Shown piece after piece: positions 25,023 to 33,098 of a DNA stretch of 64,000 bases. A program made the position numbers and the translations under genes. This stretch comes from Cyanobacteria bacterium SIG30. Its GTDB lineage: Bacteria; Cyanobacteriota; Vampirovibrionia; Gastranaerophilales; Gastranaerophilaceae. Location: the NCBI GenBank assembly GCA_015152475.1, contig SUTW01000004.1, positions 1-64,000 on the forward strand, written 5' to 3'. Numbering within the stretch: position 1 is the first letter of the stretch; each line of letters opens with the position of its first letter. The notes below the pieces were generated by a model. It was not told the DNA's origin. It saw nothing but the letters and a program-made list of their open reading frames with translations, and searched no databases.

Positions 25023-27068
25023 TTGAAATTTTTATTTAAATTTCTAATTTTTATTTTCTTTTGCTTGTTAAGCATAAATGCTTCTTTTTGTAATCCTACA
25101 AAAATCAGCGATTTGAAATTTGATAATTCTGACAAAATATTTTTCATAAATTCAATTGGTGCAAACAATGTGCCTGAGGTTACAAGAGGTATTTTGACAA
25201 ATCCGGACAGGGTTTATTTTGATATTAAAGATTCGCAACTCATAACTCCATCTGTCACTTATACTCTTTCCAATTCTGTTATAGAGGAAGTTACAATTTC
25301 GCAATTTACTCTTGCGCCAGATGTTGTAAGGGTTACTATCAAATATGATAAAAAGAAGGCAAGGAAAGGTTTTGAAGGATTTGAAATTGAAAAAATAAAA
25401 AGTGGTTTTGTTGTCAAATACAATAAAGAAATTGTTGAGAATTCTAAATTTTCACTTTTATATACTGATAATGTCGATTGTTTATTTGTAAATGTTAAAG
25501 ATAAGGTTAAAACAAAGGAAGTTGCGCCTAATGTAGTTCAAACAAACAGTTCTTCTCAAGGTTTAAAAAATCTTGAAGTTCCAACTCAAAAACAACCACT
25601 AAAAACAATACAGACATCTCCAATACAAGTTATTCAAACAACTCAATCAAGCCAAACTTCAAAAACTTCGCCGATAAGTCTAATTGAGGCATTTGATAAA
25701 AATGCCAATAAAAATTTTGTTCAAGAAGAAAAGAATTTAAATTCGTCTTTTTATATAAATTCAGTTAACAAAACAAGCGATGGCATTTTACTTAAAGGAT
25801 TTGGAACATTAACTTTAACGCCTGGGTTTTATTTAGATAATCCCAAAAGAGCAATTATCGATATTAAAAATGCTGTTTTAAAAACAGAATTAAGAAATAA
25901 AACTTATGCGATAGGTGATTTATTAACCCAAAGTGGTGATAATACTCTTTTATCGCAAAGAGAAATTTTAAGAATTGCGCAATTTGATAAAAATACAGTT
26001 CGTCTTGTTATACAGGGAGAAAATTGTAAAAATTATAGACTTGCACTTTCGCCGGATGGGCAAAGTATTTATATAGCAAAAAGACAAGACGTTGTTAATG
26101 CAAAATTAACTCAATATAATGCAAAATTATTGAGTTACAGAGCAACAAAAGAAAATGGAATGAATATCTTAACTTTAAAGTTTGATTCACCTGTTTCTTT
26201 AAGTATTTTTGAAGAAAATTCATTTGCATATTTCGATATCCAAAATTCAAATGATTTTAATCAACTTGCTTTTAACGAAGTTATTAAAGAAGAATATTTT
26301 AAGGATTTACAAATTGTTAAAATTGCTCTTGATAAATTCAGAATACAAAAACCTATTGAAAAAAATATTTTTCCAGAAGTTAAAATAAATGAAAAAAGAG
26401 ACGAGATAAAAATTTATTTTAAGAAAACAACTCAGGCACAAAGAGAAGAAGCAAAAAAACAGGAAATTAAAAATATTATTCAAAAAACTCAAGGAAAACT
26501 TGAAATAAGTTCTTATTACGTAGTTGTTTTAGATGCAGGTCACGGTGGCGAAGACCATGGTGCTATACGTGGTAATGTGAACGAAAAAGATTTGAATCTT
26601 GCAGTTACCAAACTTGTTGAAAAAGAATTAAAAGAGAATAAAATCAATGTTAAGATGACAAGAAGCAGAGATGTTTTCTTAGAACTTGAAGAAAGAGTAG
26701 AATTTTCAAATAAAATTGAGCCAAATATTTTCGTTAGTATTCACCATAATGCAAGTTTAAAAGAAGATATCAAGGGTATTGAAACACATTGGTGGCGTGA
26801 CGAAAGCTTATCTCTTGCAAAAACAATACACAGCAAAATAACAACTGAAAAATTATTGAAAAAAAGAGATACGATTGATCGTGGTTTGTGTAAATCTCAA
26901 TTTTATGTTATAAATCATACTGTAGCGCCTGCAGTTTTGATTGAGGTAGGTTTTATTTCAAATAAAGATGAACTTGATACGCTAAAATCCAAAAAACATC
27001 AAGAAGATATAGCGAAAGCAATAGCGGATGGGATAATCGAATATTTGAAAAGTAGAGGTAAAAAATAA
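25023..27068 (+). CDS. N-acetylmuramoyl-L-alanine amidase with N-terminal AMIN-type domains
   Basis: 681 residues from a TTG start: AGGAGGAG sits six bases before it and the protein then begins with a signal peptide (FLIFIFFCLLSINASFC). Two AMIN-like beta modules (about 30-140 and 240-350) with a Ser/Gln/Thr-rich linker precede an Amidase_3 domain (about 500-680): VVLDAGHGGEDHGAIRG with His and Glu ligands, SIHHNAS with the second His, and VLIEVGFISN with the catalytic Glu. It cleaves the amide between MurNAc and L-Ala in the periplasm, probably in daughter-cell separation. Its stop overlaps murI (TAATG). Confidence 0.92.
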   Translation: MKFLFKFLIFIFFCLLSINASFCNPTKISDLKFDNSDKIFFINSIGANNVPEVTRGILTNPDRVYFDIKDSQLITPSVTYTLSNSVIEEVTISQFTLAPDVVRVTIKYDKKKARKGFEGFEIEKIKSGFVVKYNKEIVENSKFSLLYTDNVDCLFVNVKDKVKTKEVAPNVVQTNSSSQGLKNLEVPTQKQPLKTIQTSPIQVIQTTQSSQTSKTSPISLIEAFDKNANKNFVQEEKNLNSSFYINSVNKTSDGILLKGFGTLTLTPGFYLDNPKRAIIDIKNAVLKTELRNKTYAIGDLLTQSGDNTLLSQREILRIAQFDKNTVRLVIQGENCKNYRLALSPDGQSIYIAKRQDVVNAKLTQYNAKLLSYRATKENGMNILTLKFDSPVSLSIFEENSFAYFDIQNSNDFNQLAFNEVIKEEYFKDLQIVKIALDKFRIQKPIEKNIFPEVKINEKRDEIKIYFKKTTQAQREEAKKQEIKNIIQKTQGKLEISSYYVVVLDAGHGGEDHGAIRGNVNEKDLNLAVTKLVEKELKENKINVKMTRSRDVFLELEERVEFSNKIEPNIFVSIHHNASLKEDIKGIETHWWRDESLSLAKTIHSKITTEKLLKKRDTIDRGLCKSQFYVINHTVAPAVLIEVGFISNKDELDTLKSKKHQEDIAKAIADGIIEYLKSRGKK

Positions 27069-27850
27069 TGGCGAAAAGAATTTGTAAAACTCCAATAGGT
27101 ATTTTTGATTCAGGTGTTGGCGGTTTAAGTGTCTTAAATGAACTTGATAAACTTATGCCAGTTGAACATTACATTTATTATGCTGATACAAAAAATATCC
27201 CTTACGGTGATAAAAGCCAAGAGGATATTATAAAATTTGGACGCGAGATTTTAAATTTCTTTTTATTTAAAGGTGTTCAACATGTAATTATTGCCTGCAA
27301 CACAAGCTCTGCTCTTTCTTATAATGTTTTGAAACAGGAATTTCCAAGCATTAAAATTTATCCTTTAATCCAAAGTGTTGCAAAAAATCTTGCTAAATAT
27401 AATAATTTAGCAGTATTGGCTACTGAGGCAACTGTAAATTCTGGCAAATATGCATCTGAAATTAAAAAATATAACAGAAATGCAGAAGTGAACGAAATTC
27501 CTTGTCCTGGTTTCACAGAAATTGTTGAAAACGGACTTTATAATTCACCAACTACGCTTGAATTAATTGATGACAGATTTGAGCTTTTAGGCGATGTCGA
27601 CAAAATTGTTCTAGGATGCACACATTATCCTTATTTGCTTAATACTTTTGATAAATTTATTGATAAAGAAAATTTTATTGACCCTGCTAAAATATTTGCA
27701 AAAGTTATTTTTGAAGATATTCAAAATGAAAACCAAGGCGTTATTTTTGATTTGCCAAAAAGAGAGTTTTATGTAAGTGATAATCCTGATAAATTCAAAG
27801 AAAATGCAAAAATTTTCTATGAAATTAAAGAAGAAGTTCAACTTGTTTAA
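27068..27850 (+). CDS. murI: Glutamate racemase
   Basis: 260 residues; supplies D-glutamate for peptidoglycan. Both catalytic cysteines are in their usual motifs, IACNTSSAL and VLGCTHYPYL, and the N-terminus has IGIFDSGVGGLSVL with YYADTKNIPYGDKS. It is translationally coupled to the amidase, a sensible cell-wall pairing. Confidence 0.96.
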   Translation: MAKRICKTPIGIFDSGVGGLSVLNELDKLMPVEHYIYYADTKNIPYGDKSQEDIIKFGREILNFFLFKGVQHVIIACNTSSALSYNVLKQEFPSIKIYPLIQSVAKNLAKYNNLAVLATEATVNSGKYASEIKKYNRNAEVNEIPCPGFTEIVENGLYNSPTTLELIDDRFELLGDVDKIVLGCTHYPYLLNTFDKFIDKENFIDPAKIFAKVIFEDIQNENQGVIFDLPKREFYVSDNPDKFKENAKIFYEIKEEVQLV

Positions 27851-27858
27851 AATTTCTC

Positions 27859-27887
27859 TTGACGTATCGTTTTGATTAGGGTACATT
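27859..27887 (+). promoter_or_regulatory. Promoter of tRNA-Leu
   Basis: TTGACG (27859-27864), 17-nt spacer containing TTGATTAGG, TACATT (27882-27887). It shares TTGAC-N8-TTGATTAGG and the downstream GTTAA block with the tRNA-Phe promoter. Confidence 0.6.
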
Positions 27888-27892
27888 TAATG

Positions 27893-27910
27893 TTGTCAGT
27901 TAACTGACAA
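27893..27910. repeat. 18-bp perfect palindrome in the tRNA-Leu leader
   Basis: TTGTCAGTTAACTGACAA reads the same on both strands. It lies just after the predicted start point and 15 bp before the tRNA, so it could be a dimeric-regulator operator or a processing hairpin. Confidence 0.6.
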
Positions 27911-27925
27911 GACTTACACGATTTT

Positions 27926-28010
27926 GGGCGTGTGGCGAAATTGGTAGACGCGCTAGATTTAGGATCTTGTGAGGAAGCTCGTGGGGGTTCGATTCCCTTC
28001 ACGCCCACCA
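27926..28010 (+). tRNA. tRNA-Leu (TAG), CCA encoded
   Basis: 85 nt with acceptor GGGCGTG/CACGCCC, D-arm, anticodon loop TTTAGGA with TAG at 27960-27962, long variable arm typical of class II tRNAs, T-arm GGTTCGATT, discriminator A and an encoded CCA. The anticodon stem has one T-T mismatch. Its 3' 13 bases are repeated three more times downstream. Confidence 0.95.
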
Positions 28011-28412
28011 CTTAAGACTCTTCTTAAATAAGAAGGGTCTTTTTAATTTGTGAAGGGAATCTCACCCAAGGGTTCTCCCCTCTCAAAAATGCTCAATGGT
28101 TCGCATTTTTTCGGCACAGTCTTCACGCCCACCACTTAAGACTCTTCTTAAATAAGAAGGGTCTTTTTAATTTGTGAAGGAAATCTCACCCAAGGGTTCT
28201 CCCCTCTCAAAAATGCTCAATGGTTCGCATTTTTTCGGCACAGTCTTCACGCCCACCATATAGACTCTTCCATAAAGGAAGGGTCTTTTTTAATGCGTGA
28301 AGGAAATCTCACCCAAGGGTTCTCCCCTCTCAAAAATGCTCAATGGTTCGCATTTTTTCGGCACAGTCTTCACGCCCACCACTTAAGACTCTTCCATAAA
28401 GGAAGGGTATTT
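28011..28412 (+). repeat. Tandem array of about 124-bp units built on the tRNA-Leu 3' end and its terminator
   Basis: The 13-mer TTCACGCCCACCA (tRNA-Leu 3' end) occurs at 27998, 28122, 28246 and 28369, a period of 124, 124 and 123 bp. Each unit has a terminator-like hairpin, then GTGAAGG-AATC (an inverted copy of tRNA bases 27991-28002), then about 60 nearly identical bases including AAAAATGC...GCATTTTT, and ends with the 13-mer. A fourth hairpin closes the array. No ORF is present; this is the only stretch over 300 bases without a protein gene. Confidence 0.92.
28014..28044 (+). terminator. Intrinsic terminator of tRNA-Leu
   Basis: AAGACTCTTCTT (28014-28025) pairs with AAGAAGGGTCTT (28030-28041), loop AAAT, then TTTT. 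Homologous hairpins recur in each array unit near 28138, 28262 and 28385. Confidence 0.85.
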
Positions 28413-28418
28413 TAATTT

Positions 28419-29363
28419 TTATACTCCGCTTTTGTCATACATTTTTAAATGTTCAATAAGATTGATTATTGAAGCTATTTCTTCATACATTCTTAAATAT
28501 GGCTTGATGTTTAATATAGTTGAATATAATTTACCTATAGAAAAAACATCCCTTCTTGAATTTAATGCTATGAGTAAATTGCCGTTATGAAATGCACATC
28601 TTATTCTGCGTGCAAAAAATGCCATTTTTATAGTATTTAATCTTTCCATAAATGTTGGAGTAATTAAATATCTTGCTTCAACTTCATTATTTGTGAAAAC
28701 ATTATATTTCTTTTCAAAATTTATGTTATCAAGTTGTGTGCGTTCCAATCCTTTAAGTATTCTGAATTCCCAATTAGGTGTGGGCATAATTAAAGTATGA
28801 GAATTAAATTCTTTATTTACATCGATTTTTATAATAATACCTCTGAAAACAGGGTATTCACCTTTATTTCCTTTTTCTGTGAAAAGTACTTCGGCTATGA
28901 CATATGGTATATCCTTGTATGAGCCTGTGAAAACCTCATCACAATATTGATAGTCATATTTTCTTATAAGTTGAGATTCTCTTACCCCATTTGCGTAACC
29001 ACGAGATCTTTTTTTCCATTCAATATCTCCGATATACGAGCAAATTGTTGGCATTATTTGATTTTTTATTTCTGTTTCAAATTTACTTATTTTACTAAAA
29101 ATGGATTCAAATAAAAAGCACCAAAGTGCAAAACCCGATCCGCATAATATTGTGGCTATGGTAGCTAAGGTTGGGTCGGATGATGCTTCTTTATATTTAA
29201 ACAGTAAAATACCAAGTACCATAGAAATTGTTCCTGAAGCAAGGCATTTGAGTACTGTTTTTATATTTTTTATTCGATATCTTTTTCTTTTTTGTTCAAG
29301 AGGTTCTAAAATCGGTACAATTTCGCTATAAAATTTGTTAATAAATTCTCTTCTGGTTAACAT
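28419..29363 (-). CDS. DUF3137-like membrane protein
   Basis: 314 residues from MLTRREFINKF. Two adjacent membrane helices (about residues 35-80: CLASGTISMVLGILL and IATILCGSGFALWCFLF) followed by a large soluble domain. The opening KFYSEIVPILEPLEQ-KRKR pattern and location directly after LemA are typical of DUF3137 proteins, which commonly accompany lemA. Role unknown. A longer TTG-start form (29405) would lie inside the LemA terminator, so ATG 29363 is chosen, with weak ribosome-site support. Confidence 0.7.
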   Translation of the reverse strand: MLTRREFINKFYSEIVPILEPLEQKRKRYRIKNIKTVLKCLASGTISMVLGILLFKYKEASSDPTLATIATILCGSGFALWCFLFESIFSKISKFETEIKNQIMPTICSYIGDIEWKKRSRGYANGVRESQLIRKYDYQYCDEVFTGSYKDIPYVIAEVLFTEKGNKGEYPVFRGIIIKIDVNKEFNSHTLIMPTPNWEFRILKGLERTQLDNINFEKKYNVFTNNEVEARYLITPTFMERLNTIKMAFFARRIRCAFHNGNLLIALNSRRDVFSIGKLYSTILNIKPYLRMYEEIASIINLIEHLKMYDKSGV

Positions 29364-29390
29364 AGTTTTTCTTGTATTCCATAGTTTGAG

Positions 29391-29423
29391 TAAAAATAAA
29401 GGCAAGATTTAAAAATCTTACCT
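29391..29423 (-). terminator. Intrinsic terminator after lemA
   Basis: Minus strand AGGTAAGATT / AATCTTGCCT stem (one G-T pair) followed by TTATTTTT, between lemA and the DUF3137 gene. Confidence 0.75.
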
Positions 29424-29438
29424 GTTTATACGGATGAA

Positions 29439-30011
29439 TTACTTAATATAATCATTAACGTTTATTTCTTGTTTTTCTTTTTCATCAGCTACGAAGAATG
29501 TTTGTTTTTTAATACCAAGCATTAGCGCAAATAATGAAGAAGGGAAGATTTCAACTGCGTTATTTAATTCTAAAACTGCAGAGTTATAAAATCTTCTCGC
29601 TGCTGCAACATGGCCTTCTGTTTCGTTATATGCTTGCATTGCAATTAGCATTGTTTGGTCTGATTTTAATTCAGGATAATTCTCAACAGAAACAATTACT
29701 TTTTTCATCAAATCTGCAATTTGTGAATCCAGTTTTATTTTTTCGCTCATGTTATTGATATCGTTTGACATTTCCATAACTTTTGTTCTTAATTTTGTAA
29801 TATCTTCAAACAAGGCCTTTTCATGTTCCATAAATTTACTTGCAAGAGTTAAAATGTTAGGTATTGAATCGTATCTTTTTTTAATTTGAACATCAATACT
29901 TGAAAAAGCTTCTTGAACTTTATTTTTCTTTTGAATAACGCCTGCGTAAAGGCTGTAAATAATAAATAAAACTGCACAAATAGCAACAATAATAATCATA
30001 TTAGGTGACAT
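29439..30011 (-). CDS. lemA: LemA family protein
   Basis: 190 residues: one N-terminal helix (IIIVAICAVLFIIYSLYAGV), then the LemA helical bundle with NKVQEAFSSIDVQIKKRYD, IPNILTLASKF and ARRFYNSAVLELNNAVEIFPSS, close to the family consensus. The N-terminus is probably periplasmic and the bundle cytoplasmic or periplasmic depending on lineage; function is poorly known. GTGAGGAAAAA precedes the ATG. Confidence 0.93.
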   Translation of the reverse strand: MSPNMIIIVAICAVLFIIYSLYAGVIQKKNKVQEAFSSIDVQIKKRYDSIPNILTLASKFMEHEKALFEDITKLRTKVMEMSNDINNMSEKIKLDSQIADLMKKVIVSVENYPELKSDQTMLIAMQAYNETEGHVAAARRFYNSAVLELNNAVEIFPSSLFALMLGIKKQTFFVADEKEKQEINVNDYIK

Positions 30012-30152
30012 TTTTCCTCACTTTCTTTTAATAATGTTTATTCAAGTAATAGTAGTATATTTTATTGCTGTTTTGCATCATCTAATGAAAGTAAATAAAA
30101 TTTTCAAAAATTTTAAAATACTTCAAGCAATGTAAATTTTTATGTATGTTAT

Positions 30153-30180
30153 TTGAAATAAAAACATTTAGTTGTAAAAT
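30153..30180 (+). promoter_or_regulatory. Promoter of the nrdDG operon
   Basis: TTGAAA (30153-30158), 16-nt spacer, TAAAAT (30175-30180). The predicted start (about 30187) coincides with the first base of the riboswitch closing stem. Confidence 0.6.
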
Positions 30181-30186
30181 TATTTA

Positions 30187-30284
30187 ATCAGCATGTGGAA
30201 AGCATGGGTGGAAATCCCTCACTGGTCCGCAGCCGTTAAAGTCGGAATACCATGTTGATATTTGTTACTACGAGACTAGGAGGT
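30187..30284 (+). ncRNA. Cobalamin riboswitch (compact, Cbl-II/env8-like)
   Basis: ATCAGCATG (30187-30195) pairs with CATGTTGAT (30251-30259) to close the aptamer. Inside are GGAAAG, the GGTGGAAATCCC arm and GCCGTTAAAGTCGGAATACC, the conserved cobalamin-box core. After a short linker ACTACGAGACTAGGAGG forms the P13/L13 position, with ACGAG in the loop and the AGGAGG ribosome site in its 3' side. The peripheral P7-P11 domain is absent, as in the class II aptamers. The layout implies that bound cobalamin hides the nrdD ribosome site. Confidence 0.88.
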
Positions 30285-30290
30285 TTTTTA

Positions 30291-32414
30291 ATGGAAAAAG
30301 TACTAAAAAGAGATGGCGAAATTGTAGAATTTAATTCGTCCAAGATTACTAATGCAATCAAAAAAGCATCAGAAGTTACAAAAGAATTTGATCCTAAGAT
30401 GGCTCACAAATTGACAAAAGACGTTGTCAAAATTGTCGAAGATTTAGTTCAAAAGAAAGAGTCAAATTTAAAAGCACCTACAATTGAAGAAATTCAAGAC
30501 GCAGTTGAACATGTTCTTTTATCTTCTGATTACAAGGCGACTGCAAAATCTTATATTTTGTATAGGGAACAACACAGTAAGCTTCGTGATTTTGTCAAAA
30601 ATACAGATGTTTCCATGGTTGATGAATATCTCCAAAAACTTGATTGGCAGGTGAATGAAAATTCAAATATGTCATATTCTATTCAGGGTTTAAACAATTA
30701 TTTGGCATCAAATGTAAGCAAAAATTACTGGTTAAACAAAGTTTATCCTGCGGAAATAAGAAATGCTCACTCAACTGGCGCAATTCATATTCATGATTTG
30801 AATATAATTTCTGTTTACTGTGTTGGTTGGGACTTAAAAGATTTATTAATGGAAGGCTTTAAAGGTGTTAAGGGAAAAGTTGAAAGTGCACCACCAAAAC
30901 ATTTTAGAACAGCGCTAGGCCAAATGGTTAATTTCTTGTATACTATGCAAGGTGAAAGTGCTGGGGCTCAAGCTTTTTCAAATTTCGATACACTTTTGGC
31001 ACCTTTTGTTAGATATGATAATTTGAGTTACCAACAAGTAAAACAAGCTCTCCAAGAATTTGTTTTTAATATGAATGTTCCGACAAGGGTTGGTTTTCAA
31101 ACACCTTTTTCAAATGTAACAATGGATTTGGTTGTTCCAAGTTATTATGCAAACCAAAATGTTATTGTTGGCGGAGAAGTAAAAGAGGAAACTTATAGTG
31201 AATTCCAAAATGAAATGGATATGATAAATAAAGCCTTCTTCGAAGTTATGATGCAGGGTGATTATTCAGGAAGAGTGTTTACTTTCCCAATTCCAACATA
31301 TAACATCACAAAAGATTTTAATTGGGATAATGAAAATCTTAATGGACTTTGGGAAATGAGTGCAAAATATGGTATACCTTCATTCTCTAATTTTATTAAT
31401 TCTGATTTAAATCCAGAAGACGCACGTTCAATGTGTTGCAGATTAAGAATAGACAATAGAGAACTTTCTTACAGAGGTGGTGGTTTATTTGGTTCAAATC
31501 CTTTGACTGGTTCTATTGGTGTTGTCACAATTAATCTACCTCAGATTTCTTATCAAGCAAAAACCAAGCAAGAATTTCTTGAGCTTTTGACGGACAGAAT
31601 GGAGCTTGCAAGAAATTCGCTTGAAATTAAAAGGAGTCTGCTTGAAAAATTAACTAATAGTAATTTATACCCTTATACCAAATTTTATTTAAGAGATATT
31701 AAAGCAAGATTTGGTGTGTATTGGAAAAACCATTTTTCAACAATTGGTTTGATTGGTATGAATGAGGCTTGCCTTAACTTATTAGGAGTCGATATTGCGT
31801 CAGAAGAAGGACATAATTTTGCAATTGAGGTTATGGACTTTATGAGAGCAAAAATCACAGAATTCCAAAAAGAAACAGGCAACAACTATAACTTAGAAGC
31901 AACACCTGCTGAGGGAACAAGTTATAGGCTTGCAAAATTAGACAAAGATAATTTCACTGGCATTATTTGCTCTAACGATAAAGCATATTATGAAAAAGGT
32001 GCTTCACCTTATTACACAAATTCAACAATGTTGCCAGTTGATTACACTGATGATTTGTTTGAAGTTCTTGATCATCAAGATGATTTACAAACAAAATATA
32101 CAGGCGGAACAACAATTCATATATATGCGGGCGAGAGAATTTCTGATATCGAAACAATGAAAAATTTGGTTAAGAAAATTTGCACAAATTATCATCTTCC
32201 ATATTTTACATTCTCTCCAACATTTAGTGTTTGCCCAAATCATGGTTATTTGGCTGGTGAACAAGAAACTTGTCCACATTGCCAGGAAGAATGCGAAGTT
32301 TATTCAAGAATCGTAGGTTATATAAGACCTATAAATCAATGGAACAAGGGCAAACAAGCGGAATTTAAAAACAGAAAAACTTTTGTAGTTGAAGATTGTA
32401 AGGTATGTTCATAG
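30291..32414 (+). CDS. nrdD: Anaerobic (class III) ribonucleoside-triphosphate reductase
   Basis: 707 residues. An N-terminal ATP-cone (VLKRDGEIVEFNSSKITNAI) gives allosteric control; the barrel contains LNIISVYCVGWDL, ARSMCCRLRIDNRE and SNPLTGSIGVVTINLPQ; the C-terminus has a four-Cys zinc site (CPNH...CPHCQEEC) and the glycyl-radical loop RIVGYIRPINQWNKGK. It makes dNTPs without oxygen, using a radical installed by NrdG. ATG 30291 follows GGAGG; the upstream in-frame ATG at 30252 is inside the riboswitch. Overlaps nrdG by 10 nt. Confidence 0.95.
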   Translation: MEKVLKRDGEIVEFNSSKITNAIKKASEVTKEFDPKMAHKLTKDVVKIVEDLVQKKESNLKAPTIEEIQDAVEHVLLSSDYKATAKSYILYREQHSKLRDFVKNTDVSMVDEYLQKLDWQVNENSNMSYSIQGLNNYLASNVSKNYWLNKVYPAEIRNAHSTGAIHIHDLNIISVYCVGWDLKDLLMEGFKGVKGKVESAPPKHFRTALGQMVNFLYTMQGESAGAQAFSNFDTLLAPFVRYDNLSYQQVKQALQEFVFNMNVPTRVGFQTPFSNVTMDLVVPSYYANQNVIVGGEVKEETYSEFQNEMDMINKAFFEVMMQGDYSGRVFTFPIPTYNITKDFNWDNENLNGLWEMSAKYGIPSFSNFINSDLNPEDARSMCCRLRIDNRELSYRGGGLFGSNPLTGSIGVVTINLPQISYQAKTKQEFLELLTDRMELARNSLEIKRSLLEKLTNSNLYPYTKFYLRDIKARFGVYWKNHFSTIGLIGMNEACLNLLGVDIASEEGHNFAIEVMDFMRAKITEFQKETGNNYNLEATPAEGTSYRLAKLDKDNFTGIICSNDKAYYEKGASPYYTNSTMLPVDYTDDLFEVLDHQDDLQTKYTGGTTIHIYAGERISDIETMKNLVKKICTNYHLPYFTFSPTFSVCPNHGYLAGEQETCPHCQEECEVYSRIVGYIRPINQWNKGKQAEFKNRKTFVVEDCKVCS

Positions 32415-33097
32415 CTGGTTTGCAGAAAACTTCACTTTTAGATTTTCCATCGAAAATTGCGACTATTGTTTTTACACAAGGTTGCAACTTTCGGTGTGGA
32501 TATTGTCATAACCCTGAATTATTAGATTTCAATTTTCAAAAAGAACCATTTATAAATGAAGATGATTTTTTTTCTTTTCTAGATAAAAGAAAGGGAAAAG
32601 TTGATGGTGTTGTTATAACTGGGGGTGAACCTTGTTTAAATAATGACTTGGAAAATTTTATTTCAAAAATCAAGGGAAAAGGTTTTTTGGTAAAGCTTGA
32701 TACAAACGGGACTTATCCTGATAAAATCAAAGCACTTTTAGAAAAAAATTTGCTTGATTATATTGCGATGGACATAAAAGCTCCTTTTGAAAAATATCAT
32801 AAAATTACAGGTAGCCTAATTAATCAAGAAATTCTTAAAAAAAGCATAAATCTTATAATGAATTCAAATATAAAATATGAATTTAGAACAACAGTTTTGA
32901 AGTCGCAATTAAGTTTTGAAGATTTTGAAAAAATTGGCGATTTAATAAAGGGTTCAAAACTTTATTTTCTTCAAAAATTCGAGGCTTCAAAGATATACAA
33001 TGAAGCCTTAATGAATGAAGTTACATATTCTGATGAAGAATTTACGGAAATTATAAATATGTTAAAAGAATATGTAGATAATGTTTATTTAAGATAA
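32405..33097 (+). CDS. nrdG: Anaerobic ribonucleotide reductase activating protein (radical SAM)
   Basis: 230 residues; generates the glycyl radical on NrdD. The radical-SAM cluster CNFRCGYCHN is present, followed by the SAM-binding GGEPCLN and the DTNGTYPD strand. The length and ITGGEP-type wording fit the NrdG/PflA-like family found with NrdD in anaerobes. It starts within the end of nrdD, so both are under the cobalamin riboswitch. Its stop lies 1 bp from the convergent next gene. Confidence 0.93.
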   Translation: MFIAGLQKTSLLDFPSKIATIVFTQGCNFRCGYCHNPELLDFNFQKEPFINEDDFFSFLDKRKGKVDGVVITGGEPCLNNDLENFISKIKGKGFLVKLDTNGTYPDKIKALLEKNLLDYIAMDIKAPFEKYHKITGSLINQEILKKSINLIMNSNIKYEFRTTVLKSQLSFEDFEKIGDLIKGSKLYFLQKFEASKIYNEALMNEVTYSDEEFTEIINMLKEYVDNVYLR

Positions 33098-33098
33098 A

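Noticed and set aside
28011-28412. CRISPR array
   Set aside because: The period is about 124 bp with near-identical whole units; there are no short constant repeats separated by unique spacers and no cas genes.
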